DNA of 64,000 nucleotides. Source: Certhia americana (Eukaryota > Chordata > Aves > Passeriformes > Certhiidae). Location: assembly GCA_018697195.1 (NCBI GenBank), contig JAGMWU010000027.1, positions 13,799,769-13,863,768 on the forward strand, in the 5' to 3' direction. The position numbers and the translations under genes are program-made. The notes under the pieces were generated by a model. That model saw only the letters and a program-made list of their open reading frames with translations, was not told the DNA's origin and did no database searches. Positions 1 through 10,865 of the stretch are shown here, one piece after another; the stretch's first letter is position 1; every line of letters begins with the position of its first letter.

Positions 1-92
1 TAAACATACACTTTCTAACTTAACTGTTAGAGAGTCTTTTGTCCGTCACAGTTGGGTATCGATATTAGATCGATATCCATATTTTAGTAAAA
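1..92 (+). mobile_element. 3' end of an LTR (family 1), cut by window start
   Basis: This stretch matches about 2608-2700 closely, from the polyadenylation-like start through the shared segment around TTGGGTATCGATATTAGATC. The rest of the LTR lies outside the window. A third, more diverged relative is on the minus strand near 37,845. Confidence 0.6.
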
Positions 93-300
93 CATTTCTT
101 TCCATTAATAATAATGTCTTGTATTACTTTGTTTCATGTTTATATTAAAAAATCTATACATTTTATCAGCCAAAGAAATTAATATTCATTGGTTCTATGT
201 AACACACTTCCCTCATTAATGCTGTATTGATTATTTATTTCTCCCTCTTTATGCTAATTAGTAATATTTGTAGTCCTTTGTTCATCTTTTTTAATCATCT
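93..300. other. AT-rich stretch, nothing recognised
   Basis: The sequence is AT-rich and holds no repeat, open frame or motif that I can support. It separates the LTR end from the GC-rich minisatellite. Confidence 0.5.
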
Positions 301-603
301 TTGTCTCAGACAGAGTCAAGAGGAGCACTTGGGGGTCGACGGAGACATTTCTGGGGCACATTTGGGGCAGTTTTGGGTCTTGGGAGGGAATTCAGAGAGA
401 ACTTGAGGGTCTGGAGGACACTTGGGGGAGCCGGGTGTGCATTTGGAGGGGAACTGAGGGATTCTGACAGACACTTCGGGGTGCGGGGGAGCCCTTGGGG
501 GTCCCGGGGGGCCCTTGGAGCTCAGGGAGGGGAATCTGGGGCCCTGCGGGGTCCGGGCGGGCTCTTGAGGGGCTCGAACGGGGCTCTCTGGGGCGCGGGG
601 GGT

Positions 604-773
604 GATGGGAGTTGTAGGCGCGGGGATAATGCTGGTCAATGGGGCCGCGGAGCATCATGGGAGTTTGAGGCGCAGCTCCAATGGCTGTCGGTGGGGCGCG
701 GGGCATGACGGGAGATGAAGTCACGGCTGCAACGGTGCTGAATGGTATGCGCGGAGCATGATGGGAGCTGTAT
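604..773 (-). promoter_or_regulatory. Cluster of four ZNF143/Staf-like motifs
   Basis: Motif copies lie at 604-617 (GATGGGAGTTGTAG), 653-669, 704-720 and 757-773 (CATGATGGGAGCTGTAT), spaced 49-53 bases. The first and last are closest to the known consensus. Binding is inference. Confidence 0.4.
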
Positions 774-1179
774 CCCCAAAGTGGCGCAGCCGGGGCGGTT
801 GGGGGTCCGGAAAGGCTCTTGGGGGACATTTTTGTATCCGAGCCGCGACTTGAGGTCCTCGGGGGGAACGTCTGCGGTTCGGGAGCACTTGGGGGAAGCT
901 CGGGGAGCTCTAACCGGGCTCTTTAGGGCGCGGGGCTCGGCAGGAGTTTTAATCTCGGAACTGTGTTATGAGGGGCTCTAGTTCTGCGGGGGATGACAGG
1001 AGATGAATTCCCAGCAGTGGCTGTAACTGGCATCGGTCGGATTGGGAGCATCCAGGGGATCCGGGGACACTTTGGGAATCCGAATGAGCCCTGAGGGGTC
1101 ACTGAGGGATCCTGGAGGGTCTGGGGGACACTTATGTGACATTTGGGGGGCCAATAGCGGGGTTCTGTGGGGCGCGGGG

Positions 1180-1248
1180 CATGACGGCCATTGTAGTCCC
1201 GGCTGCAGTGAGGCTTCATCGCGCCGCAAGGCATGATGGGAGTTGTAT
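1180..1248 (-). promoter_or_regulatory. Pair of ZNF143/Staf-like motifs
   Basis: Copies at 1180-1198 (ending CATTGTAGTCC) and 1232-1248 (CATGATGGGAGTTGTAT) lie 52 bases apart, the same spacing as the upstream cluster. The second is one of the closest matches to the consensus in the window. Confidence 0.4.
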
Positions 1249-1339
1249 ACAGAAAGGATAGCTGGGTCGGCACCAGGCACCGCCTCTGGCGCTGGTTGGC
1301 TGCGGGCGATGATGGACGGGAGCCTCGGCAAATGGGAGG

Positions 1340-1625
1340 CGGTGCAGGCAGGAACAGCCCAGTACAACCCTCCCAGTACAGCCCAGCTAATCTCCAGTAC
1401 AGCCCAGTACAATCCCAGTGCCCTTCCAGGCCCTCCCAGTGTCCTCCAAAGTACTCCCCAGTATCTCCCACTCTTCTCCACAGTGTTCCCAGCGTCCCCG
1501 GTTTGCCCCAGTTTTGCCCAGTATCACTCCCAGCATGTCCCAGTGTCTTCCACAGCATTCCCAGTGTGGCCCAGTATGTCTCCCAGTGTCCCCCAGTATG
1601 TCCCAGTCCTCCCCAGTGTCTCCAA
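1340..1625. repeat. Degenerate CCCAGT minisatellite
   Basis: CCCAGTnnnnn units of roughly 10-12 bases repeat about 25 times with drift (CCCAGTACAAC, CCCAGTGTCC, CCCAGTATGTC). Long open frames on both strands arise from the low complexity and are not credible genes. Confidence 0.75.
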
Positions 1626-1864
1626 GGACCCTTGAACTTCTCTCGGTTGCCAAGGCCTCCAAACCCAGCAGTGGGGTCAGTGCAGTGTCCATGGCCACAG
1701 CCCCTTGCCGTGGCCCCGTGCAGGTTGGGATGATGATACACCCTCACAGCTGGCCCAGGGCAGCTCTGCAGTGGTTTTGGTGGCACCTGGGGCTGGCACA
1801 GCCCTGAGGAGTGTGTCTGTTTGCAGGGAGGAAAATCAGGAGTTTTAGATTGCTTCAAAAATAA
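1626..1864. other. No gene recognised
   Basis: This mixed-composition sequence lies between the minisatellite and the inverted repeat. I see no repeat unit, splice-defined exon or protein similarity. Confidence 0.4.
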
Positions 1865-2030
1865 AAAATGAAGAACCCCTCTTTGGCTGAGTGCAGCCAG
1901 TTCTGCAAACAAAGCAGGTCCCAGGGGAGTGAGGAGAGACAGGATGGGGTTGGGGAATGTGGAGCAAGGTTTTCCACACTGGGTCAGACCTCAAGGCACA
2001 GCTTCTCTGAGCAGGCCAGACCTCCACAGG
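1865..2030. repeat. Inverted repeat, left arm, outer part
   Basis: This is a diverged reverse complement of about 3395-3575; for example GAGCAGGCCAGACCTCC here matches GGAGGTCTGTCCTGCTC there. The arm resumes at about 2700 after the LTR. Confidence 0.75.
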
Positions 2031-2700
2031 TGACAACTGAGACACTAATTTTGAAGATATTGCTGACTTAGCTGGGAAAAATAAGCTTTGCTGAAATCAG
2101 TTAAAATTCAGAGGATGGTTAAGAGAGAGACTGGGTTTTAGATAAACTATCCCAGATCTAATAACTCATTGCCTGTCAAGTTTATGTTTGTGTAAGCTGG
2201 GCTTGTAACAAAAAACAAGGGAATTGATCAATAGACCCCAAAAACACAAGATGATTGCAGACCCTCTATCTCTAGAAACAGTCTTGGGAACAGGAAACTC
2301 CAAGGAGTCATTTATCACATATCCTTCAAAGGTTGAAAGTTTAGAACGAGGAAGACTAGTTTTACTTCCTCCTCTTGGTGACCACTCCCCACATAAGACC
2401 CCCAACTCATTTCAGAGAACCAACTACACATGCTTAATAGCTTTTTTGTCAATTAGCATACGAAGCGGAGAAGAGGAGGTGACAGAGATATGAATATGCA
2501 TTTGTATTTTGTGTATTCAATATTTTTGTGGATAAAAGGCTTTGTAATTACCTGTGATTTTTGCAGTGCATATTGGAGAGCTATCCCACACAGCTGCCCG
2601 GCCGTCAATAAACATCCACTTTCTAACTTAACTGTTAGAGAGTCTTTTGTTCATCACAGTTGGGTATCGATATTAGATCAATATTCCTATCTTAATAAAT
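2031..2700 (+). mobile_element. Solo LTR (family 1) inserted in the inverted repeat
   Basis: It interrupts an inverted-repeat arm that is continuous in the opposite arm. It has a TATA-like GATAAAAGG near 2531 and an AATAAA at about 2607, and its end matches bases 1-92. Edges are set by where arm homology stops, so they are good to about 10 bases. No internal retroviral sequence is attached. A diverged relative lies at 37,845-38,460 on the minus strand. Confidence 0.65.
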
Positions 2701-2925
2701 CACAACCTGGATCAATATCAACCACGGAATGCTGCAATCACCTTCATCTCTAAATAGAACATTAATAAAAGACACCCTTTAAAATAGGAATACATAGTTC
2801 TTAGAAGTTCATTGAACTACGTGTCCATAACTGTCAAAGGAAAACTTCCTGATGAACTGCAGGAGACCAGAGGGAAATCAAGGCACAGCCATGGTTTGTT
2901 AGGAAACATCTCAAGAACTTCAAGT
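2701..2925. repeat. Inverted repeat, left arm, inner part
   Basis: Segments such as CAACCACGGAATGCTGCAATCACC and GGAAAACTTCCTGATGAA have reverse complements at about 3340-3370 and 3235-3255. The loop is 2926-3180, where I see nothing else. Confidence 0.7.
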
Positions 2926-3179
2926 CAGAATCAAACTCCAGATTCTTGAAGTTTTAATGGGTCCCACTGAGGGATACAACTGAGAAAGTGTCCCCAGGCT
3001 CAGCCAGATCAGGGAATTGGAGCCTGTGTTGGGGATGGAGCAGTGGGAGCCATTAATGCTTTGAGACACTTTGGGTGTTTTCTTCTGACTTTGACTCCTG
3101 GAAAAGTTTGTGCCATCTCCTCTCAGGCCCTGAGGTTCCAGGGCTCAGCTCCAAATGCACCATGGGGCTCATTAGGATC

Positions 3180-3575
3180 AAGCAAGTCCTGACAAACCAT
3201 GGTTGAGCCTTGATTTCCCTCTGCTCTGCTGCAATTCATCAGGAAGTTTTCCTCCTTCAGTGATGGAGAAATCGTTTAAAGAACTTCTAAGAACTATGGA
3301 TTCCTATTTTCAAGTGTGTCTTTTGTTAATGTCCATTTTAGGTCAGAGGTGATTGCAGCATTCTGTGGTTGATTTTGGTCCAGGGTCTCTCCGATGGAGG
3401 TCTGTCCTGCTCAGAGAAGCTGTGCCTTGAGGTCTGACCCAATGTCGACCACCTTGCTCCACATTCCCCAACCCCACCCTGCCTCCCCTCACTCACCTGA
3501 CACCTGCTTTGCTTGGAGAACTGGCTGCACACTACCAAAGGGAGTTTTATCCTTTTTATTTTTCTTTTTGAAAAA
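3180..3575. repeat. Inverted repeat, right arm (uninterrupted)
   Basis: It pairs with 1865-2030 plus 2701-2925. Because this arm is whole, it dates the family-1 LTR as inserted after the inverted duplication formed. Confidence 0.7.
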
Positions 3576-3689
3576 AACTTAATTTCCTGAATTTCTCCGT
3601 TGAAAACAGAAACCCTCCTTAACTGTGTGCCAAGCCCAAGCTGCCACCAAGCAGGTTCCCCTTCCCCAAGGCAGAACCATGCAAGGAAT

Positions 3690-3905
3690 GTTTTAGACCT
3701 TTGGACTCCTTGGTTCCATTGGGCCCCACAGTGTCACAGGGCTTTCCTTGGTTCTGGCAGGTTCTGTAGTGTCACAATGGAGATTTGGTTCCACCAGGCC
3801 CTGCAGTGTCACAGTGGTGTCCTTGGTTCTCTGAGGCCCCACGGTGTCACTTTGGCCCTTTGGTTCCATGTGCCCCACAGTGTCACAGGGCTCTCCTTTT
3901 TCCTG
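3690..3905 (-). repeat. 37-43-bp minisatellite, reverse orientation
   Basis: Units like CCTTGGTTCCATTGGGCCCCACAGTGTCACAGGG recur five times. They are the reverse complement of the unit seen from 7.6 kb on (GGAACCAAGGGGCCATTGTGACACTG). Open frames across it are composition artefacts. Confidence 0.75.
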
Positions 3906-4154
3906 CAGCAGCCAGCAGCAAACCCCACTGGCAGGGCCAAATGCCTGGGAAGAAGGAGGAGCAAGGGGGGACATTTGGAGGGATGTTTTTTGTCTTTCCA
4001 GGTGCCAGTGCTGTGGGCTGTGGCCCTGCTGTCCTGGAGATGGCTGAACAGCAGCCTGCCCATGGGAAGGGGGGAGAGACAACAACCTCTGTGCATGGAA
4101 CTACAGCAGCAGAGAGGGCAGGCCCAAGGCTGGGTTTAAAAGCCTGTCAGCAGC
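3906..4154. other. No gene recognised
   Basis: This non-repetitive stretch holds no motif I can name. Short open frames on both strands have no recognisable protein content. Confidence 0.35.
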
Positions 4155-4610
4155 ACAGGAAACATCCATGAGAAGGAAAGATGTGTGCTGATGTCTTTCC
4201 AAATCATGGGATGGGCGAAGGGATGGGTGTAAAGGGCTTTGAAATAGGTCAGAACGTTTCTCCTGCCTTTGGGCAGCAGGTTTGTTTCTGGGCCCAGACA
4301 GCTTGGCTCCTGAAACAGACAAGGGTCTGCACAAGGCTGACCAGAACTTTGGGGGAAATGCCAGGTTCAAGGGGGGATATGGGGTAGGGAGTTTGGGAAG
4401 GCTGTACCTTCCTGGTCCCTGGGCCAGTGGGGAAAGGAGGAAGGGAACATGGGGATGGGAGTTTAGGATAAAATGAGGCTGCGGCCTCTGAAACCTGGAG
4501 AGAGAAAACCCCGCGGGCATGTGCCCCAGTGAACTCTCTGCCTTTATTCAAATCAAGGTGAAGGACTCCTCTGTCTCCTGTTTGGACATAAACCTCTGGC
4601 GTTGATGGAT
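4155..4610 (+). mobile_element. Possible solo LTR
   Basis: A TATA-like GGATAAAATGAGG (about 4467) is followed by a CTTTATTCAAATC-like 3' part (about 4542), with no coding sequence between the minisatellite blocks that flank it. I could not fix TG...CA ends or a target duplication, so this is tentative. Confidence 0.3.
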
Positions 4611-4611
4611 T

Positions 4612-4795
4612 TTCCTGGCAGTGCCAACATGGAATCTCATGGAACCAAGTTCCCACAGTTTCATGGTGCAGCCTCCCAGAGCACTGGAGACCATTGTGTG
4701 CCAATGGGAACACATGGAACAAAGGCTCCCTAGTGACCCAGCAGGGCCTCATGGAATGCAAGAGATCATCCTGATGGAATGGAAACTCATGGAAC
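4612..4795 (+). repeat. 37-43-bp minisatellite, forward orientation
   Basis: Units of the form ATGGAACCAAG...GACCATTGTGTGCC recur. The array continues at 5690 after the LTR, showing the LTR landed in a pre-existing array. Confidence 0.75.
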
Positions 4796-5689
4796 TGTTA
4801 GAAATGAGGAGCTTGACTTGGCTAATATATTAAATAGTAATTTAATTTATTAATTAATATGGTAAAATATAAGCAAAGTAGCGCTGGATGCAGAAGTGGG
4901 ATCTCTTCTTTTAACAGCACACCAAATGCTGAGGCCTGCTGGTATTTATATGTATACTTGTAGGCTTTCTCAGCAGTTTCTAATTCCAGTTTTTGCGTCA
5001 CAATTTTATACTTCAGATAGCTAGTTCCTTCACAATTCCTATACTCTGCTGTGATCCATTCCTCTCAGGTTGCATTCTTCAGGATGTAAATCAATGATAT
5101 TGGTATCTGGTGTCTTCATAATTTTTATACTCCATTGTGAACTATTTTTCTAAGAATATACACTCTAGGATGTGTTTGTCTAGATGTTGAGGTCTAGTTT
5201 CTATTTTTTAGGACTATTAATCTATAATTGTAATGTCCAGCTTCCCTTTTTTGAAACCATTTGTCAACGAGTCGATGTCCATCTTCCTTTCTCAGGCTGC
5301 TTTCTTCACTGTTTTGTTAGAAATTCTGAGATAGGCTTAGTTCCTTCTTTTGTTTAAATTTTTTACACATTTTAATGCTGCAGTTTTAAAATTTTTAATA
5401 CAAAACAATATTCTAAAACATCTTAAGGCTTAATTACAAGTAGGAAGTATTTGTTAAAAGAAAAGCAATATCTAAAGTTATGATTCACACATTCTTACAA
5501 CTTAAGATCTATAGTAGTAAATTGTGAACAAAATATTAATTCACAGGGCCTTCTTCCATGCTTTGCTTTCTATGTTTATTATAACTCATCTTTATAACTG
5601 TCCCATGACTGTATTCTACATGTTTTACAATTACAATTGCACCAATTATTTTTATTTACCTGACACGAACTATAACTTTGTATTTCGCA
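4796..5689 (-). mobile_element. Solo LTR (family 3), with 6-bp target duplication
   Basis: It begins TGTTAGAAATGAGGAGC and ends TTTGTATTTCGCA on the plus strand, the reverse of the family-3 LTR at 36,919-37,730. It is flanked by TGGAAC and TGGCAC, a 6-bp duplication with one difference. The same family forms the 3' LTR of provirus E, where it is joined to env. At 894 bp it is slightly longer than its relatives (about 800-812). Confidence 0.85.
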
Positions 5690-6005
5690 TGGCACAAAGG
5701 CTCCACTGTGACCCAGCAGGGCCTCATGGAATCGCAGAGACCATGGGGATGCATTGGAAACGCATGGAACCAAGGCTCCCTTGTGACAAATGTGGGCCTG
5801 ATGGAGCCAAGGACACCACTGGGATGCAATGGAATCTCAAGGAACCAAGGGTCAATTGTCAACAGCTCAGGCTCTCCTAAAACCAAGGAGAACATTGTGG
5901 GGCAATGGATTCTCCTGGAACCAAGGCTGTGCTTGGACCAAGTGGGGCCTCATAGGACACAGGTGCCACTGGGACATTGCCAGGCCTAATAGAAACAAGG
6001 TTCCA
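5690..6005 (+). repeat. 37-43-bp minisatellite, forward orientation
   Basis: This continues the array broken by the family-3 LTR, with units like CATGGAACCAAGGCTCCCTTGTGAC. Confidence 0.75.
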
Positions 6006-6790
6006 TGAGTTTGCATTCTATCACTTTGAGGAACATGAAGCATTCTTTAAATTTCTTAAGATTTAATAAAGAGAGATAAAAGGGATAATAGATGGAGCTG
6101 GGTGCAAAGCATTAAGTAGAGGCACACAAGTAATCGGAATAACTTTTTTTATTTTTTTGTATTGTATTGATCTAATAGATATTTATAATGATTATATACA
6201 TTTAATATTTTTCCTTTTAAAGTTTATTTATATGCTTTGAGAATTTTTTAGCTTGGTTTGATTTTTGACTCATGTAGATATTGTGAATTTTTTTTGAAGC
6301 TTGTGTGTCTCTTCTTTATAACAATTTTTGGTTCCATGGTTTTAGCAGTTTACAGTTACTGATCATATTTTTTAAAAAAAATGTTATTTAATATACACAT
6401 GCCATTCATTATTCCAGAAATATGTTTGAGTTGTATTTATTGTTAGTTATATAAACAAAAGTATTAGTTATTTCTGATAGATACAGTTACTTTTCTAAAA
6501 GTTAAATTCACAACACATTTTAAGATTTTGCAAAAGTTCAAATTATATTTATTACATTGTTTATAAATTAAAATATCATCTAAATGAAATGTTTTGAGCA
6601 TATAACATATACAGTGGGCAGACCACTGACCACAAAAGCAGATAGATTTTATTATATCAAAAGCTGTTAAAAGTGATTATCGATTGTATTATCTCAAAAT
6701 CATTGTGATGAATAATTTGCAGAAGTTAATTTATAACAGCAAAAGCCAATAATTACTTAGTTATTTATAACAATCACAATAATCTCTTGG
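6006..6790. other. AT-rich insert, nothing recognised
   Basis: About 780 AT-rich bases split two minisatellite blocks of opposite orientation. I see no open frame, LTR ends or internal repeat that I can support. It may be an old non-autonomous element. Confidence 0.4.
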
Positions 6791-7255
6791 ATTCCATGAG
6801 ATCCTGTAGTGTCACTAGGGAGCTTTTGCTCCACATTTTCCCATTGTGTCACAACGGGCTCCAGTCTAGGAGTGCACAACACCAGTGTGGCCTAGGAGGC
6901 CACAACAGGAAACAGTGGACATTTGCTTCCATGTGATTCCACGGTATCACAATGGTCTCCTGGCTTCCATGAGTCCCCGCTGTGTTTACAATTGACACTT
7001 GGCTCCCCAAGATTCCATGGTGTCACTGTGCTCTCCTGGGATTCCTGAGGCTGTGCTGTGTCACAATGGACACTTGCTTCCTCCAAGGGTGCAGATGTCC
7101 CAGTGGCACCGGGTTTCCCTCAGGCTGCACTTTGTCACAATGGGGCCTTGGTTCCAGGAGAATCCATTGCTCCACAGTTTTCTCCTGGGTTCCATGAGGA
7201 CTTTCTTTGTCACAGTGGAACCTTGCTTGCACAAGCCTTGGCAATGTCCCAGTGG
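6791..7255 (-). repeat. 37-43-bp minisatellite, reverse orientation
   Basis: Units such as CCATGAGATCCTGTAGTGTCAC and GTGTCACAATGGACACTTGCTTCC are reversed relative to the arrays on either side. Confidence 0.7.
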
Positions 7256-7575
7256 CAAGTTTTAGTGGCTAACAGCTGGCCTGGAGGCCTCATAGTTATA
7301 GATAACCCTAATTATAATTATGTGACTAATATGTAACTAATCACATAACTAATAGTTATATAACTTGCCCAGTCTAGGCCATCAGTAAACCAGTCTAGGC
7401 CATTAGGGATGCAGACAGCTCTTGGCCAGTTAGCCGTGTGGTAACAGAATTCAGCCAATCAGGACCAACTGTGCAGGCTTTCGATAACTATATAAAGGGA
7501 ACTGCACTCAATAAAAATTGGCTGTTGTCACATGAAACTCGAGTGTTGTGTCGTGTGTCCATCTCAACTGCGACA
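7256..7575 (+). mobile_element. Solo LTR at the array orientation switch
   Basis: It carries CTATATAAAGGG (about 7488) and CAATAAAAATTGG (about 7509) in the right order for a plus-strand LTR, and ends at CATCTCAACTGCGACA (7575). The left edge is uncertain by about 10 bases. The minisatellite is reversed on its left and forward on its right. Confidence 0.6.
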
Positions 7576-8128
7576 ACTGTGGAGCCAAGGAGGCCATTGT
7601 TACACCACAGGACATCATGGAACCAAGGAGGCCATTTTGAAGCAGTGGGGCCTCAGGGAACCATGGAGACCATGAGGACACTTTGAGGCCTCATCTCACC
7701 TAAGGCCCATTGTGGCACTGCAGGCACTCATGGAACCAAGGGCACAAGAGTGACACTGTTAGGCTGCAAGGGACCAAGGGGACATTCTTTCACTGCAGAA
7801 CCAAGGGCCCACTGTGACACAGCAGGGCCTCAGGAAAGCATGGAGGCTATTTTTAAAGTTTGAGGCCATGTGAAACCAAAGGGCCATTGTGGCACTGCAG
7901 GGCCCTGTGAGACTGAGGGGACCCTGGTGACACTGTGGGGCTCAATGGGACCAAGGGGCCGTGGTGACACCGTGGGGTCTCATGGAACCAATGGTCTATT
8001 GTGACATTGCAGAGCCTTCTGGAATCATGGAGACACCTGTGACACAACAGAACTCATTGAACACAGGGGCCATTGTGACACTGTGGGGCCTGGTCGGGCC
8101 AAGGGGCAATTGTGGCACTGTGTGGCAC
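7576..8128 (+). repeat. 37-43-bp minisatellite, forward orientation
   Basis: Regular units of the form GGGGCCTCATGGAACCAAGG...TGTGACACTG run across the whole block. Confidence 0.8.
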
Positions 8129-8801
8129 TGTTACAAGTGGATGTCAGGGTTTGGATAAATTCCTGCCCTATGCCCAGGCCTCTGGCAGCAGGCAGGAGCT
8201 TTATAGAGGTGGCCAGCACCACAAAACCCAATCCCATTTACAAGTTCTTTCATAATAGCTGATTTGTTGTATTATAGAATGGATTATTTATTTAATAGAA
8301 AACAAACAGACATAAAACTTAAACTAATACACACAGGTATAAGGAAGAAAAAGAAACTAGTAGATTGATACAGAAACAGGTTAAAGGTACCAATTAATGT
8401 TACATCTAATGAAGAAATACTATAACAGAGTATTCAATGTGTCTTACTGTCCAGTTGTTGTTGGGGCACACCTTGAGATCTTTTCCCGCAATCCCCAGGG
8501 AAGTAACCTTGGAATCTGTGTCCAAACTCCAGGGAGAAGTCCTTTACACCTTCAGGGTGTGCGTGTAGTGGTCTCTGCCTCTGTGATAACTCGTGTGTCC
8601 TTTATAGTTTGTAAAACAGTGTCTCTCACTCAAGGATATTTCTTTTATCTCATCCCATATCTGCTCTCCAGACTAAGATGCTGATTCTTAGCTGAGGCCT
8701 GAGCCCTCTTGGTGCCAGAGATGCCCCTTGCTGTGCCTTTCAGACCGGGTTATCTCTTTCTGCACCAACTCTCTGTGGTGGGGGGTGTAGACGTCCTGCC
8801 A
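8129..8801. mobile_element. Solo LTR-like insertion with 6-bp duplication
   Basis: A 673-bp block beginning TGTTACAAGTGG and ending ACGTCCTGCCA interrupts the minisatellite. It is flanked by TGGCAC and GGGCAC, a 6-bp duplication with one difference. TG...CA ends and no coding content fit a solo LTR. Orientation could not be settled from TATA and poly(A) order. Confidence 0.6.
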
Positions 8802-8807
8802 GGGCAC

Positions 8808-9345
8808 TGCTGACCCAAGGAGACCATTGTGACACTGAGCCCCCATGGAACTGAGGGTTCATGTGACAGTGTGGGACCTCATGGAACCAAAGGCTAAATG
8901 TGACACCGTGGGGCTTCATGGAATACTGGAGCTCATTATGACACTTGAAGGCCTGGTTGAATTAAGGGGCTCTGCAGGCCCCTGTGGAAGCCAGGAGACC
9001 ATTGTGACACTGCAAGGCCTCCTGGAAGCAAGGGACAGTTGTGACACTGTGGGGCCTTGAGCAGCCATGGGGCCAGTGTGATCCTGAGGAGCCCAACAGA
9101 ACCAAGGGACCCTTGGGACACTGCAGGACTCTATGGAATCACGGAGACCATTGGGACACTCTGTGGCCTCCTGGAACCAAGGGGCCATTGTGTCATTGTG
9201 CAGTCCCATGGAACCAAGGAAACCATTTGGACACTGCAAAGCCTGATGGAAGAAAGGGATCACTGTGACATTCCAGGGCCCCATGGAAACAAGGGGCCAG
9301 TGTGACACTGCAGGGCCCCATGGATCCAAGGGAACAGGGAACAGC
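8808..9345 (+). repeat. 37-43-bp minisatellite, forward orientation
   Basis: The same unit resumes directly after the inserted block and ends where the ~188-bp satellite begins. Confidence 0.8.
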
Positions 9346-10190
9346 TCTGCTAGGCTTGGCCTGACTGGCCCAACTGATCTTGGCATGTCAAGGGCCTCTT
9401 CTCATGTGTCCCTGAAACACTGGGGCTCTGGGCTTTCCTTCCAATGGAAAAGAATTGTCCTTCTCCTCCAGGTGCCCATGGCCAAAATGGGATTCCACCT
9501 CTAAAATTCCATCTATTCAGATATTTCTCCTAGACAAAGGTTACCATTACAAACAAATTTGGCTGTCCTTGGCTTCCTGAGAGCCAGCTCTCACCTGGCT
9601 TCAAACACTGGGGCCCTGTGCTGTCCTTCCTATGGAAAAGAACTCCTTCCTGCTCACACATCCATGGCCAAAATTAGTACTTCTCCTCCAAAATTCCCTC
9701 TATGCAAGAGTTTCTCCCAGATGGAAAAAGCTGCCAGGACAGACAGGTTTGATTTGCCTTGGCCTCTGGTGGTTACCTCTAATATTCCCTGAAATTCTGG
9801 GACTCTGTGATTTCCTTCCTATGGGAAAGAACTAATCTTCTTATCCAGGTGCTCATGGCTGAAACTGGGATTTTGCCCCAAAATTCCATACATCCAAGGG
9901 TTGCTCCCTGATGAAAGCTGCCAGGACAGATGGGTCTGGTTGGCCTTGGCCTCTGGTGGCTACTGCTCATCTGCCCCTGAAACACTGGTGCTCCATGCTT
10001 GCTTTGCTATGGAAAAGAACCATCTTTCTCTTCATGTGCCCATGGCCAAAATTAGGACTCCATATTCAGAATTCCATATATCCAAGGATTGCTCCCAAAC
10101 AAACCTGCCAGGACAGAAAAGTCAGGCTTTCCTTGGCCTCTGGTGGATGCTGTTCATGTGCCCCTGAAACACAGGGGCTCTGTGGTTTCC
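9346..10190 (+). repeat. ~188-bp satellite, first block
   Basis: The landmark CCATGGCCAAAATTGG recurs at about 9477, 9661, 9851 and 10,040, giving a period of 184-190 bases. Each unit also has a GCTGCCAGGACAGAC segment and a CTATGGAAAAGAAC segment. Open frames within it are incidental. Confidence 0.8.
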
Positions 10191-10865
10191 TTCTTGTGGA
10201 GACCATGGTGACACTTTGAGGCCTTGTGAAGTGAAGGGACCATTGTGAAGCTGCAGGGTACCAGGGATCCAAGGGACCATTGTGACACTGCAAGGTACTG
10301 TGGATCCAAGGGATTATTGTGACACTGCAGAGTACCAGGGATCCCAGGGATCATTGTGACACTGCAGGGTACCAGGGATCCAAGGGACCATTGTGACACT
10401 GCAAGGTACTGTGGATCCAAGGGATCATTGTGACACTGCAGAGTACCAGGGATCCCAGGGATCATTGTGACACTGCAGGGTACTGTGGATCCAAGGGATC
10501 ATTGTGACACTGAGGGGCCCCGTGGCACCAAGGACATTACTGTGGCTCTGTTGGGCCGCAGGGTCCCAAGGGGCCAGTGTGAAGCAGCAGGGCTTTGTGG
10601 AACCAAGAGGCCATTGCTGCATTCCAGGGCCTCGTGGAGCCAAAGGACCGTTGGGATACTGTGGGGCACCGTGGATCCATGGAGACCATTGTGGCATTGT
10701 AAGGCCTCATGGAATACTGGAGACCATGGTGACACTGTGAGTCTCCAGGGAACCAAAGGGCCACTGTGACCCTGCAGGGCCTCATGGAAGCACGGGGCCA
10801 TTGTGACACTGCAGGAGCAAGGAGAACATTGTGACACTGAGGCCTCATGGAACCAAGGGGACATG
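10191..10865 (+). repeat. 37-bp minisatellite with 111-bp higher-order unit
   Basis: The unit is exactly 37 bases here. A three-unit block starting at 10,291 recurs at 10,402 (111 bases apart) almost unchanged. Because 111 is a multiple of three, a minus-strand frame stays open with a repeated peptide; I regard that as incidental. The block interrupts the ~188-bp satellite. Confidence 0.8.

Larger units (their letters stand above)
301..1335. repeat. GC-rich ~52-bp minisatellite with ZNF143-like motifs
   Basis: The stretch is rich in G and CpG, with recurring blocks such as GGGGGACACTTGGGG and GGGGCGCGGGGCATGACGGG. Variants of CATGATGGGAGTTGTAG recur at about 604, 653, 704, 757, 992, 1180 and 1232, four of them 49-53 bases apart. 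Read on the minus strand the unit resembles the ZNF143/Staf promoter element (CTACAAnTCCCAnnATGC, established knowledge). Open frames here are by-products of composition. It could be a decayed CpG-island-like array or a satellite built from promoter sequence. Confidence 0.6.

Noticed and set aside
301..1912. Long open frames on both strands, up to 329 codons
   Set aside because: They follow GC-rich and CCCAGT tandem repeats, overlap each other on both strands, and show no domain or plausible codon use.
10154..10465. Minus-strand frame with a repeated peptide
   Set aside because: It is the 111-bp tandem unit, a multiple of three, read through; no start context, domain or transcript signal supports it.
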